From: Elusimicrobiota bacterium
GTDB taxonomy: Bacteria > Elusimicrobiota > Elusimicrobia > UBA1565 > UBA9628
Length of the DNA: 64,000 nt
Assembly (NCBI GenBank): GCA_003151975.1
Contig: PLZD01000031.1
Span: forward strand, 140,488 to 204,487
Direction: 5' to 3'
Part shown: positions 25,221 to 35,042 of the stretch, in pieces
How positions within the stretch are numbered: the stretch's first letter is position 1
Layout: the number at the start of each line of letters is the position of its first letter
The notes under the pieces: model-generated
Databases searched by the model: none
What the model was told of the DNA's origin: nothing
The model's input: only the letters and a program-made list of their open reading frames with translations
Translations under genes and position numbers: made by a program

Positions 25221-27274
25221 CGCATCTTGCTCCTGGCCCGACTCGCCCAATTGGCCAGCGCGCGGTCGCCCGGACTGCGCGCGAGCGCGGCGTCGAACGC
25301 GGCCGCGGCGTCGGCCCAGCGTTTCTGGCTCCAATAGAGCGCGCCGAGATTGAAGTAGGGCCGGCTCGCGTCGGGCGCGACCGTCGCGGCGTGCCGGTAG
25401 ATCGTCTCGGCATCGGCCGCGCGGCCGGTTTTCTCATAGACGACTCCGAGATTGACGGCCGAGTCGAGATCCTCGGGCCGCAACTTTTGCGCGAGGATCA
25501 GCGCGCGCTCGGCCAGGTCCCAGCGCCCGGCCTGCGAGGATTTGTAGCCGAGGATGCCGAGGATGAAGCTCGCGTTGGGCGCGAGCCAAAGCGCGTCGGG
25601 CGCCATGAGCCGGGCTTCGTGAATCCAAGACAAGCCTTCCTCGCCGCGCCCGCGCGCGGCGCTTTCGGCGCCGCGCAAAATCGGATAGAGCGCGACCAAG
25701 GCGCGGTCGCGATAATGCCAGGCGAGAGTCTCGTCGTTCCAGCGGTACGGATAAAGATTCCACAGCGCCTGCTCACCCGGCGCGCCCCTGACCGCCTTCT
25801 TGAGCAGTCCCCACGGAGCCAGCGTGTAGCCCTCGACGATCGAGTCTTTGAAGGTGCTGTAATAGAGCCGGTCCTGCGCGGCCAGCATCGATTCGACGCC
25901 TCGCCGTCGGGTCTCTTTGGCGTCGAAGTCGAGCTTGCGGAAATCCCAGCCGTACGGGTTGGCGAAGACGAGTCCGCCGCGATCGTGCAGGTCCAGATCG
26001 CGGCGCACGCCTTGCCCGAAATCGAGAAACGCGAGAGTGTAAAACGTGTCGTCGCCCCCGTCCATGAACAAAGATGAAGCGGGGGGCAGGCTGCGCATGA
26101 CGCTGCGGCCGTAATCGTAAGCGGCAAAATCCCCGCGCTCGATCCAACGCGGCCAGGACAGCGCGCCGGAGAGGGCCGCGGCCGCAGCTAAGCACAACGC
26201 GGCCGCGCGGCCGGCGCGCCCCGCCGCGGAAAGCCGCTGCAGACAAGCCGCCGCGAGCAAAACGACCCCAAGGCATGGGGCCAGCACGAAGCGCTCCAGC
26301 GCGCCCGCCGTCTGAGCGTCGAAGGGGGGATTGCCGAGACAGAGGAAAAACGGGCCCGTCAAAATGATCCATGAGACCGGAAACCAAACCGAGGCGCGCG
26401 CGCCCGAGGCGCGCCAAACCCCCAGTCCCGCCAAAGCCGCCGCCAGCGCGATCGCGCCCAAGGCCCCGCGCGACATTTCAAGAAACCGCAGCAGCTGCGC
26501 GCCCCCCGCGGCAAGCCGGCCCGAGGCGGCTTGGCCCTCCACGGTCAACGACAACGAGCCGTAATCCTTGCGCAGGAAGACATGCAGGAACCGCGGCCAA
26601 TCGACGGGATGCCCCCAGTCGAGCGGCGGCCCGTGGACCGCGCGCAGCGGCAGGCAGAGGTAGATCGCGCCGCCTATGACGAAGAAGAGCGCCGCGACCG
26701 AAAGCCCCCGTACGAGACGGCGCGACGACGCGGGGGAAGAGAGCAATCCCTCGAGCAGCGCCGCGGGCACGGCCAACGCGATCGTCTGATGGTTCGCAAG
26801 GCCCAAGCCGCAGACCAGGCCGAAGGCGGCCATCGGGCGGTCCTCCCAAAACCGTCCGGAAAATCTCACAACGACCCAGATGAGGGCCGAGAGCGCGAGG
26901 CCGTGAAGAGCGAACACTTCCGTCACGCCGCTCGTGTAGCGCCACAGCGGCGCGAAACCCAAAGCCGCGATCGCGCCCAGCCGCGCGGCGCGGCCGATGC
27001 CCGCATGGCGCAGCGCGTCGGCGAGAACCGCCAGCGCGCCCGCGCCGGCCAAGACCGAGAATAAATTCGTGCGGTACGCCCAGTTGCCCATGGGAGCCGC
27101 CGTGCCCAACGCCTTGGCAAGCGCGACGTAAAGCGGGTAGCCCGGCGCGTGCGGCAGACCCCAGACGGCGGCGCTCGCCGCGAATTCCCCCGAGTCGCCG
27201 AAGGTCACGCTCGGCGCCATCGCGGCGATGCCCAGCGCGCCAAACGCCGCGAAGACAGCGAAAAACTCAAGCAT
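25217..27274 (-). CDS. DUF2723 (GT117-type) membrane protein with C-terminal TPRs
   Basis: 685 residues. GDSGEFAASAAVWGLPHAPG then YPLYVALAKALG is the DUF2723 motif, a paralogue of the protein downstream. About ten membrane spans are followed by a soluble domain and clear TPR helices at the C-terminus (LDSAVNLGVVYEKTGRAADA, YFNLGALYWSQKRWADAAAA). It is predicted to use a polyprenyl-linked sugar and place it on secreted protein or glycan. It overlaps the VWA gene upstream by eight bases and the next DUF2723 gene by four, so all belong to one operon. Confidence 0.83.
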   Translation of the reverse strand: MLEFFAVFAAFGALGIAAMAPSVTFGDSGEFAASAAVWGLPHAPGYPLYVALAKALGTAAPMGNWAYRTNLFSVLAGAGALAVLADALRHAGIGRAARLGAIAALGFAPLWRYTSGVTEVFALHGLALSALIWVVVRFSGRFWEDRPMAAFGLVCGLGLANHQTIALAVPAALLEGLLSSPASSRRLVRGLSVAALFFVIGGAIYLCLPLRAVHGPPLDWGHPVDWPRFLHVFLRKDYGSLSLTVEGQAASGRLAAGGAQLLRFLEMSRGALGAIALAAALAGLGVWRASGARASVWFPVSWIILTGPFFLCLGNPPFDAQTAGALERFVLAPCLGVVLLAAACLQRLSAAGRAGRAAALCLAAAAALSGALSWPRWIERGDFAAYDYGRSVMRSLPPASSLFMDGGDDTFYTLAFLDFGQGVRRDLDLHDRGGLVFANPYGWDFRKLDFDAKETRRRGVESMLAAQDRLYYSTFKDSIVEGYTLAPWGLLKKAVRGAPGEQALWNLYPYRWNDETLAWHYRDRALVALYPILRGAESAARGRGEEGLSWIHEARLMAPDALWLAPNASFILGILGYKSSQAGRWDLAERALILAQKLRPEDLDSAVNLGVVYEKTGRAADAETIYRHAATVAPDASRPYFNLGALYWSQKRWADAAAAFDAALARSPGDRALANWASRARSKMR

Positions 27275-29483
27275 GGCCTTGCCACCGCCTCAAAGCCCAT
27301 TCAAGGATGAAGAGAAGTGCTGTCGCGGCAAGCCAGAAAGGGGAAGCCCAAGGATAAAGCCGCTTGCGGACCTCGGACTCGACAACGACGGGAGGCAGGC
27401 GCTCGAGCAAAGCGGCCGCATCGGCCGAAGTCAGGTCGGAGAGCGAGCCGCCGCCGGCCTCGGCGAGCTTCTTGAGCCGTCGCCGGTCCATCGGCGCCTC
27501 GGCGGCCGCGGCCTCCCACTCGAAGCGAATCTGGTCCTCGCCCCAAGCCCGGCCGCGCAGCTTCGCCGACGCCTTGAGCCGGTGCATGCCCGCGGAAAGT
27601 CCGGTCAGCTCGATCGAGAAGACTCCGGGCTCGGTCTCCTGGGCCGGCACCTCGCGCGCGGAACCTTTCGGCGGCGTCCAAAGCACCGAGACCTCGGAGG
27701 CGCCCTTCTCCGCCGGGCGGAAGGACTCGTCGAAAACGCGCAGGGAGAACGACGCGGGCTCGTGCGGAGGCAGACGATCGGGCAGCGGAGCGAACTTCAC
27801 TTTCGAGAGGTCGAGGCTGCCGGTCAGGTACTGCACGGCGCGCGTCCAAAACCGCGCGTAGAAAGTTCCCGTGCGCCAATCGGAAGCCGCGCCGAGCTTC
27901 CAGCGCCAGGTCGAATCGGAACTTGCGAGCATGACCTTGCCTCGCCCGAAGTCGCGGATCGCGAGCACGGGAAGCGGCTTGCCGTCGGCGGTCTTCTCCG
28001 TCGGATGGACGGCCAGCACGGTCGCGCCCGGCCGCACCGAACCGAAGCGCGCCCAACCATCCATCTGCGGCAAAGCCTCCCAGGCCGCCGCGGAAGCCTC
28101 GGGCGTATCGTAGAGGCGCACCAAAGGATGGGCGGGCGCCACGGGCTTGGCCGAGAAAAGTCCCGTCATGAAATCGGGAGCCGTCTGGGACAAGGTCACG
28201 GGCAGCATGTCCTCGACCGGCGTGTTGCGATAGCCGCCCAGGCCGAAGGCGTTCTCTCCGCCGATGACAAGCAGGGCGCCGCCTTGCGTGACGAAGTTGC
28301 GCAGCGATTCGAGGTAGGCCGGCGGCAGTCGAAACCGCGCGTAAGAGAAATTCTCAAGAATAAAAAGGTCGAACTGGTTGAGGTTCTGGACGAAGATCTC
28401 CTCGGCGGGAAACGGAATCAAGGAGAGCTCGTTGTCCGGCACGAAGGCCGGGTTCTCCGGATTGCGCAGGATGACGAACGAGACGAGCTCGTGGTTGGGA
28501 TCGGACTTGAGGAACTCGCGAAGGAAAGAGTACTCCGCGCTGGGCCGCCCGGCGAGGTACATGATGCGGTACTTCTGGCGGATCACCTCGACGCGGAACT
28601 CGCGCGAGTGCGAGACCTTCGAGCCTGACGCAACGGCCTCGAGACGGTAGCGCTCCGAGCCCAACGACTGGGCGACCGACGTGAATGTGGCGGCGATGGT
28701 CTCGTAGTCGCTGGCGACGCGCGCCTGGCTCTCCTGCATCGGCGTCCAGGCGCCGGTGACCTTGTCCTCGCGCAGCAAGCGCAGGTTCAGCGCCTCGCCG
28801 CTCAGGGCGGAGGCCTCGATGGCGGCCTGCACCTGGAACGCGCCGTGCAGGAACGCGAAGTCCGGCGTCTTGATGTCGACGAAGGTCAAGGACTTGCCGC
28901 GGCGAACGGGGCCTACGCCGATAACGTCGAGCGGGGCCTTGAGCGAGGCGGCCGCGGACTCCCAGCCCGGAGAGTCCTCGGCGTTGCCGTCTGAGAAAAG
29001 CCAGGCGCGCGCGGCGGGCGCGCCGCCTCCCGCGTCATCGCCCGCGTCGCGCAGGGCGTCTGCGGGGGAGAACGCCGAATCGGCGGTCTTTAGCGCGGCC
29101 AATTCGTCCCAGTCGGACAAGCGCCGGCCGCGGCCCGAGACCGAGAACAAAACCGGGTCGGCGCGCGATTCGATCGTCTTGCGCGCGCGCGCCAGCCATT
29201 CCTGGGCCGCGGCCAAGCGCGAGGACGCGCCCGCTTTGCCGCTCATCGAATGGCTCGCGTCGACGAGAATCAGCAGCTTGGGCTTCTGGCGCACGGGCTC
29301 GAGCGACGACAGGGTCGGCCTGGTGAGCGCCGCGATGAGGCCTGCGACCGCCAGCCCCCTGAGGACCAGCAGAGCGGGGCCGGCCGTACTGCGCCGCGCG
29401 TGCCAAACGAAAGCTCCGACGGCCGCGGCGGAAAAGACGAAGGACCACGGCGAGCCTGCGAACTCCAGCCCGAAGGACGGCAT
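27267..29483 (-). CDS. VWA-domain membrane protein with class I glutamine-amidotransferase-like domain
   Basis: 738 residues. Two N-terminal membrane segments (about 10-28 and 38-55), then a VWA domain with the MIDAS motif D75-A-S77-H-S79. Residues about 320-460 form a ThuA/GATase1-like fold (IMYLAGRPSAEYSFLREFL, LFILENFSYARF, GALLVIGGENAFGLGGY) but no catalytic Cys is seen where the nucleophile would be. A C-terminal span (about 715-732) anchors it. Such proteins accompany MoxR/DUF58 systems in many bacteria; the function is thought to be metal-dependent protein assembly. It overlaps DUF2723 by eight bases and the BatA-like gene by one base. Confidence 0.82.
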   Translation of the reverse strand: MPSFGLEFAGSPWSFVFSAAAVGAFVWHARRSTAGPALLVLRGLAVAGLIAALTRPTLSSLEPVRQKPKLLILVDASHSMSGKAGASSRLAAAQEWLARARKTIESRADPVLFSVSGRGRRLSDWDELAALKTADSAFSPADALRDAGDDAGGGAPAARAWLFSDGNAEDSPGWESAAASLKAPLDVIGVGPVRRGKSLTFVDIKTPDFAFLHGAFQVQAAIEASALSGEALNLRLLREDKVTGAWTPMQESQARVASDYETIAATFTSVAQSLGSERYRLEAVASGSKVSHSREFRVEVIRQKYRIMYLAGRPSAEYSFLREFLKSDPNHELVSFVILRNPENPAFVPDNELSLIPFPAEEIFVQNLNQFDLFILENFSYARFRLPPAYLESLRNFVTQGGALLVIGGENAFGLGGYRNTPVEDMLPVTLSQTAPDFMTGLFSAKPVAPAHPLVRLYDTPEASAAAWEALPQMDGWARFGSVRPGATVLAVHPTEKTADGKPLPVLAIRDFGRGKVMLASSDSTWRWKLGAASDWRTGTFYARFWTRAVQYLTGSLDLSKVKFAPLPDRLPPHEPASFSLRVFDESFRPAEKGASEVSVLWTPPKGSAREVPAQETEPGVFSIELTGLSAGMHRLKASAKLRGRAWGEDQIRFEWEAAAAEAPMDRRRLKKLAEAGGGSLSDLTSADAAALLERLPPVVVESEVRKRLYPWASPFWLAATALLFILEWALRRWQGHA

Positions 29484-32236
29484 TACGGAATCCCCGAGCG
29501 CATCTTCTGGAGCAGATACGGCTGATGCACCGCGTCGGCCTTGTAGCTGCCCGTCAGGGCGTACATGATGATGTTGAGCGTGAGCCGCTTCGCCTTAGTC
29601 CTCTGCGGCTCGCCGCCGGGAACGCAAGGATAGAGCGGCTTGCCGAGCGCGTCCTTGGCCCAGGCGCCGAGAATGTCGTTGCGCGAATAGATCACCGCGG
29701 TCCGTCCCGACCACGAGACGCCCTCGAGAGAATCCCGCGTCATGACCCGCCCCGCGGGGCCGCGCAGAAGAAAGAAGGTCTTGTAGACGACGTGATCCGG
29801 CGGCAAGGGCGTCAGCTCCGCCTCCGGCAGGACTTGGGGCAAGGTCTGCCGGACCCAGCGGTCGAAGGTGCTCGCCGGCGCGCCGGAATCGTCCTCGATC
29901 CACAGCAGCCCGCCGGCCAACAAATAGTCGCGCAGGTTGCGACGCTCCTCGTCATCGAGCGGCGGCGGGGCTTGGCGCCCGGCGAGTATGATCAGCGGCG
30001 ACGACCAGAGCGCCTTGTCTTTGAGCGTCACGACGCGGCGGGCGGGATCGGCCAGCACGCTGGTCAGCGTCGAGAGGAACTCGATGGCGTCGTTTGAGAC
30101 GCTCGGGAAGGGATCCCACTCGGGCCCGAGCTTCACCTGCGACCAGACGAAGCGGTCTCCCTGCTGCGCGACAGCCGGCGACCCAAGCAACAGAACGCCG
30201 AGCATGGCGAGAATCAGCCCGCCGGCTCGAGGCAGCGCCAAGAACATTTCGAGCAGCAGCATGGTCGCGGCCGTCGCGAGCACCGGGCCCCGCCCGTCCT
30301 CGCCGTAGACTTCAAGTTTAAAGTCCGACGCGGCTGATTCGGAGCCCAGGGTCCGCCACGGCGGGTCGTCGAGCGGCGTCAGATCGCTCTCGCCCGTGCG
30401 GCGGTCGAGGTTGACGGCGTAGACGCGATGAATATTTGCGCCCTCTTCGGTGACCGTGTAGAGACCGGGCGCAGCGGCGGCCGCGTAGTCCATGCGGCGG
30501 TCCTTGAGCCACAGCGTCGTGGTCCTGCCGTCGGGCGCGCTGACGCGCACGCTGGCGGGCGCCGGCTCGTCATTGGGCCAGACGCGGGTCAGAGGTTCGC
30601 CGACGACGGAGTCGAGGCTTTCCGAGCGGCGCGCCGACGATCCCGAGAGCTCCTCCAAAGTGGACTGCACCCACGCCGCGAACACGGGCTTGACCGCGAT
30701 GTTGCTCCAGGAATTATCCAGGGCAGAGGCCCAAACCGCCGCGCGCCCGGCGCCGTGAGGACCCGAGACCATCAGCGGATAGCCGGAGGACGACTTGAAG
30801 CCCACCGTGCTTCCGGGCCGGATCGTCAGCAGATAGTAGCGCCAAAGCGCGACCTTGCCGAGGTCGAACTCCTTCCACATCTTCGGGTCTTTCAGCGCGC
30901 CGGGCTTTACGCCCAGACCCTCGCCCGCGACCAGCGAGCCGTATTGAGCGGGCAGCCAGGAGTTCAACGCGTCGAAGCCGTCGGGCGCCGTGCGCGCGCC
31001 CGGCACGACCCACAGCCCGCCGCCGCGGCGCACGAATGATTCGAGCTGAGCCGACGCCGAGTTCGGCACTTCCTTGAAATCGGCGACGATGATGGCTCGG
31101 TAGTCCGCTAGGCGCGCCTCGCCGAGCCTGCCCAACTCCAGGAAGTCGGCGTCGTAGTCAAGCAGACCTTCCTGCGCTCCGCCCAGGAGCTCCTTGAGGA
31201 AAAAGCCCGCGTTGGGAACCTTGAAGAAGGCGGGATTGCCGTAAAGGACCAAAAGTTTAGGACGCGCCGGATGGCGCAGCGAGAAGAAGTACGAATCGTC
31301 GGCGGCCAGGGCGTCGGGCTTGAGCGAGACGGAGCCCCACCACGCCGGCTCGGCGGGATTTTTCGGAGACGGCAAAGTGAGCTGGGCAGACCGTTCCGCC
31401 GCGCCGCGCGGCAAGACGACGGATTGGGCGCGGCGGCCGTCGACCCATAGATCGAGGGCTCCGCCTTCCGATCCAACCACGCGCGCGGTGAGCCGGGGCT
31501 TTCGCGCGCTGCTGCCCTCGGCCGCGACCGCCGTCAGCACCGCCGCGTTGGCGGCCCGGGGCCAGCTCAAGCCCAGAGTCATGATCCCCGGATCGAGGAT
31601 CGGCCGCGGACCTTTGAGCCCGTGGCGCGCTCCGTCGGAAAGCACGAGAACGGCGCGCTTGCGGCGCGTCTGCGCGGAAAGGAATTCGCCCGCGGCCTTG
31701 AGCGCCGCGGCGTAGTCCGTCGTGCGATAACCCGGCGAGACGCGCTCGAGCGCGGCTACGGCCTCGGAGGGGGACTGCCACGCCAGAGTCTCGGTCTCCA
31801 TCTTATCGGAGAAGACGCCGACCGCGACGCGGTCGGAGGACTTCAAGGAACGCACGATGTCCTCGGCCTGGCCCCGCGCGAGCGCCAGGCGCGTCTTGCC
31901 GCGCTCGCGCAATCCCATCGAGTACGAGCGGTCGGCGAGGATGACGAGATCGAGGCCCTCGGAGGCCGAGGCGCCCGCTGACTGCGGGGTCTCCGAGGCG
32001 CGCAGCACGGGGCGAGCGTAGGCGAGCACCAGGCAGAACAGGATCAGGCAGCGCGCCGCGACCAGCAGCCATTGCCGCAGGCGCGTGCGCGGCAGCGCGC
32101 GCGCGTGGATTTTTTTGAGCAAGGTCAGGTCGCTGAACCGGGCGCGGGCCGCCTGCTTGCGCGAGAGAAGATGCAGCAGCAGCGGAATGCCGGCCAGCGG
32201 CAGGGCCCAGAGCATCGCGGGGGTCGCGAAGGTCAT
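29483..32236 (-). CDS. BatA/VWA/DUF4159 membrane protein
   Basis: 917 residues. BatA N-terminal motif FATPAMLWALPLAGIPLLLHLL (two spans) with RxxFSDLTLL, then a VWA domain with MIDAS D102-R-S104-Y-S106. A middle Ig/GATase-like region (VLYGNPAFFKVPNAG, GGGLWVVPGART) is followed by two spans near 645-688. Residues about 690-917 match DUF4159 (QGDRFVWSQVKLGPEWDPFP ... YLLAGGLLWIEDDSG ... VIYSRNDILGAWAKD), usually a separate gene, so this is a fusion. It overlaps the DUF58 gene by four bases. It is likely part of a MoxR-dependent envelope-assembly machine. Confidence 0.85.
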   Translation of the reverse strand: MTFATPAMLWALPLAGIPLLLHLLSRKQAARARFSDLTLLKKIHARALPRTRLRQWLLVAARCLILFCLVLAYARPVLRASETPQSAGASASEGLDLVILADRSYSMGLRERGKTRLALARGQAEDIVRSLKSSDRVAVGVFSDKMETETLAWQSPSEAVAALERVSPGYRTTDYAAALKAAGEFLSAQTRRKRAVLVLSDGARHGLKGPRPILDPGIMTLGLSWPRAANAAVLTAVAAEGSSARKPRLTARVVGSEGGALDLWVDGRRAQSVVLPRGAAERSAQLTLPSPKNPAEPAWWGSVSLKPDALAADDSYFFSLRHPARPKLLVLYGNPAFFKVPNAGFFLKELLGGAQEGLLDYDADFLELGRLGEARLADYRAIIVADFKEVPNSASAQLESFVRRGGGLWVVPGARTAPDGFDALNSWLPAQYGSLVAGEGLGVKPGALKDPKMWKEFDLGKVALWRYYLLTIRPGSTVGFKSSSGYPLMVSGPHGAGRAAVWASALDNSWSNIAVKPVFAAWVQSTLEELSGSSARRSESLDSVVGEPLTRVWPNDEPAPASVRVSAPDGRTTTLWLKDRRMDYAAAAAPGLYTVTEEGANIHRVYAVNLDRRTGESDLTPLDDPPWRTLGSESAASDFKLEVYGEDGRGPVLATAATMLLLEMFLALPRAGGLILAMLGVLLLGSPAVAQQGDRFVWSQVKLGPEWDPFPSVSNDAIEFLSTLTSVLADPARRVVTLKDKALWSSPLIILAGRQAPPPLDDEERRNLRDYLLAGGLLWIEDDSGAPASTFDRWVRQTLPQVLPEAELTPLPPDHVVYKTFFLLRGPAGRVMTRDSLEGVSWSGRTAVIYSRNDILGAWAKDALGKPLYPCVPGGEPQRTKAKRLTLNIIMYALTGSYKADAVHQPYLLQKMRSGIP

Positions 32237-33111
32237 CCGAGACGGGTGAGGAAACGCGCGAGATTAAGGTCCCACGGCAAATCGGTGAAGAACGGCGCGT
32301 AGGCGATCTCGGACCGGTGAAAGGTGGACTCGTAGGCCTTCAGAGTACGCTCGAACTCGAAGCGATAGTCCTGGCGCAGGGCGCCGGCGTCGCAGAAAAG
32401 CTCCCGCCCGTCTTCGATTCCTTCGAATACCGTCGGCCCGCTGAAATTGAAATCGCGCTCCTGCGGATCGAGGACTTGGAGGACCAGTACTTCGTGGCGC
32501 CGCGCCTGGAACGCCTTGACGACCTTCAGGATCGACTCTGGCTCGCCGAGGAGATCGGAGATCAGGATCACGAGCGAGCGGCGGCGGATCCGCGCCGCCG
32601 CGCGTTCGAGCACATGGGCGAGGTCGGTCTCTCCCTCCGGCCGGCAGGAGCTGAGCGCGGTGTCGATGAGCTCGAGGTGCGAGAACGAGGCGCGCGGGGA
32701 GAGAAACTGCCGGGGCAAGGTATCGAAGAGCGCCAGCCCTACGGCGTCGCCCTTGGCCAGGATCAGATAGGACAATGCCATCGCAAGCCGGCAGGCCTGC
32801 TCCCATTTGGGCTCCCGGCCTCCGGAACTGTAGGCCATCGAGCCCGAGGCGTCGAGCAGGACATGCGTCGTCAGGATGTTCTCGGCCTTGTACTCACGAA
32901 CGTAAAAGCGGTCCTGGCGCGCGTAGACCTTCCAGTCGATCGCGCGGATCTCGTCGCCCGGCACGTAGGCGCGGTGCTGGGCGAAATCGTGGGAGAAGCC
33001 CTTCCACAGCGAGCGGTGCCGGCCGGAAGAGTGGCCCTCGGTGGCCATGCGCGTGAGTTCCAAACGCAGGTTCTTGAGCTTGGCCAGCGCGACCGGGTCG
33101 AGGTACCTCAC
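32233..33111 (-). CDS. DUF58 domain protein (MoxR-associated VWA-like)
   Basis: 292 residues from a GTG start at 33111. The DUF58 signature RAYVPGDEIRAIDWKVYARQ lies at 48-66, followed by a MIDAS-type D87-A-S89-G-S91 motif in VLLDASGSM. DUF58 proteins are usually encoded next to MoxR and BatA-type genes; here MoxR is 2.2 kb upstream at 35297. The gene starts the minus-strand operon that runs to 23016. A GGAG sequence 15 bases upstream is the only ribosome-binding hint. Confidence 0.88.
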   Translation of the reverse strand: MRYLDPVALAKLKNLRLELTRMATEGHSSGRHRSLWKGFSHDFAQHRAYVPGDEIRAIDWKVYARQDRFYVREYKAENILTTHVLLDASGSMAYSSGGREPKWEQACRLAMALSYLILAKGDAVGLALFDTLPRQFLSPRASFSHLELIDTALSSCRPEGETDLAHVLERAAARIRRRSLVILISDLLGEPESILKVVKAFQARRHEVLVLQVLDPQERDFNFSGPTVFEGIEDGRELFCDAGALRQDYRFEFERTLKAYESTFHRSEIAYAPFFTDLPWDLNLARFLTRLG

Positions 33112-33189
33112 GGGCTGTTGTTCTCCAATGTCAATCGAGTCCCGGTCCCGCGCGTACCGCGCGCGGGGCGGACCGTCAAATTGTTAGGA

Positions 33190-33195
33190 TACAAT
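33190..33195 (+). promoter_or_regulatory. -10 box (TACAAT) of the TMTC-like gene
   Basis: TACAAT is followed by seven bases and the ATG at 33203, with no Shine-Dalgarno sequence. This is the plus-strand half of the divergent region with the DUF58 gene. Confidence 0.5.
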
Positions 33196-33202
33196 TTCCG
33201 AT

Positions 33203-35035
33203 ATGGGGGAAGAGACGAAATCCGCGAAATTCAGCCCGATTCCGTTTCTGGTCGCGTTCGCCTCAGCCCTTCCTTTTCTGCCCAGCCTGCGCAACGGCTT
33301 CGTCAATCTCGACGACGAATGGAACCTCGTCTTTAATTGGCGCTATCAAGGCCTAGGTCCGGCGCAGCTGCGGTGGATGTTCGCGGGTTCCATAGGGCAC
33401 GGGAATTATGAGCCTCTGCATTGGCTCGTGCTGGCCGTCGTGCATGCGATCGCCGGCCCCGGCCCCGCCGGCTATCACGCGGCCGCGCTCCTCCTGCATG
33501 CCGCGGTCGCCGTGCTTCTCTACTTTACCGGCGTAGAGCTGCTGGCCTTGGCGTCGGGCGGCGTCCGCTCGCGCGAGAAGATCGAGCTGTGCGCCGCCGC
33601 GGGCGCGCTGATGTTTGCGACGCATCCGCTGCGCGCGGAGGCGGTCTGCTGGGTCTCCGCCCAGCATTATCCGTTGGCGACCCTTTTCGCCCTGCTTAGC
33701 GTCCTGGCGTACCTGCGCTGGCGCTCGTCCGGCGACGGGAAATGGCGGTGGCTATCGGTCGCGGCCTTTACGGCATCACAACTTTCCCTGCCGGTCGCCT
33801 TGACCTTGCCCGTGTCTCTGGTGATCATTGACCTCTATCCTCTGCGTCGGACGCTTACGCGCGAGCTCGTGCTGGAGAAATGGCCTTACCTACTGCCGGC
33901 CTCGCTTGGAGTCGCGACCTGGTTCGCGCGAGCCGTCGTCCTGCGCATACCTTCTAATCCTCATCCGCTCGATGCGCTCGTACTGCCGTGGAGCTCGGTC
34001 TATTTTTGTCTAAAGCAGGCCTTATTGCCGATCGGACTGCGCCCGATCTATCAGCCGGCCGGCGGCATCCACGCGGGCGACCCGGGCATCCTGCTCTCCG
34101 CGGCGTTCATGCTTGCCGTCACGGCGGGGCTCGCCGCCAAGCGCCGGGAATGGACCGCGGCGCTGGCGGCCTGGTGCTCGTTTGTCGCGGCCTTGCTGCC
34201 GGTCTCGGGCGCCGTCTCGGCCGGCTTGTTCCCGTCCTATCCGGCCGACCGATACAGCTATTTGCCGAGCCTCGCGCCGGCGGTTCTCGCGGCGGGCGGG
34301 CTTTTGTTTTTGGCCGGCAGGAGCGAGCGAGCGTTCAAGGCCGGATTATTGTGCGCGGGGCTGCTCTGCCTCGGCTGGGCCACGCTGTCGTGGCACCAAA
34401 CGGGAATCTGGCGCGATTCCCTAAGTCTCTGGAGCCGCGCAGCTTCCGAAGGCGAGGACGGGCCCACCGTGAATATCGGCATGGGCTACACTTTGGTGGA
34501 GCAGGGCCGCATCGACGCGGCGATTCCGCGATTGACCAAGGCCATCGAACAAGAGCCCAGCGCGATGCTGCCTTATTATACGCTAGGCTTCGCCTTCGAC
34601 CGGCTCGGCAAGCCGCAGGAGGCATTCCGCTACTTCGGCCTCGCCCTGGAACGCGATCACGACTCGGCCGCCGCGTGGAACGCCAGCGGCAGCGAACTCG
34701 CGAGGATGGGCCGGCTCAAGGACGCGCAGACCTGCTTCGAACAGGCAATCAAGCACGATCCGCAGCATCCCGGCGCGCGCATGAACCTCGCGATGAGCTT
34801 GGCCGCGCAAGGGCAAATGAAGTCCGCGATTGAGGAGTACCTCCAAGCCCTCGAGATCAATCCCAACTTCCACGAGGCCCGCTGCAACCTCGCCCTCGAT
34901 CTGATGCGCTCGGGCCACGCCGACGAGGCCGCCGAGCAGTTCCGGGAAGTCATGCGGCGCGATCCGAACTATTTGCGCTCGCGGGGGGACTTGCGGGGCG
35001 TGCTGACGAAGCTGGGGCTGATGAGAGCCGCCTAA
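33203..35035 (+). CDS. TMTC-like membrane protein with C-terminal TPRs (predicted O-glycosyltransferase)
   Basis: 610 residues. A periplasmic NGFVNLDDEWN motif (residues 31-41, acidic DD) after the first span, then HWLVLAVVHA, YHAAALLLHAAVAVLLY and about ten spans, a SYPADRYSYLPSLAPAVL segment, and from about 415 six or more TPRs (GMGYTLVEQGRIDAAIPRL, YTLGFAFDRLGKPQEAFRYF, etc.). This layout matches TMTC/DUF1736 proteins, which are C-mannosyl/O-mannosyl-type transferases in animals and of unsettled function in bacteria. It is flanked by the VWA/MoxR genes but read on the opposite strand. Stop is seven bases from the convergent zinc-ribbon gene. Confidence 0.8.
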   Translation: MGEETKSAKFSPIPFLVAFASALPFLPSLRNGFVNLDDEWNLVFNWRYQGLGPAQLRWMFAGSIGHGNYEPLHWLVLAVVHAIAGPGPAGYHAAALLLHAAVAVLLYFTGVELLALASGGVRSREKIELCAAAGALMFATHPLRAEAVCWVSAQHYPLATLFALLSVLAYLRWRSSGDGKWRWLSVAAFTASQLSLPVALTLPVSLVIIDLYPLRRTLTRELVLEKWPYLLPASLGVATWFARAVVLRIPSNPHPLDALVLPWSSVYFCLKQALLPIGLRPIYQPAGGIHAGDPGILLSAAFMLAVTAGLAAKRREWTAALAAWCSFVAALLPVSGAVSAGLFPSYPADRYSYLPSLAPAVLAAGGLLFLAGRSERAFKAGLLCAGLLCLGWATLSWHQTGIWRDSLSLWSRAASEGEDGPTVNIGMGYTLVEQGRIDAAIPRLTKAIEQEPSAMLPYYTLGFAFDRLGKPQEAFRYFGLALERDHDSAAAWNASGSELARMGRLKDAQTCFEQAIKHDPQHPGARMNLAMSLAAQGQMKSAIEEYLQALEINPNFHEARCNLALDLMRSGHADEAAEQFREVMRRDPNYLRSRGDLRGVLTKLGLMRAA

Positions 35036-35042
35036 AGGGATT

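Noticed and set aside
27228-28628. 466-codon plus-strand frame over the VWA-amidotransferase gene
   Set aside because: Shadow; the minus strand has MIDAS and membrane motifs and fits the operon.
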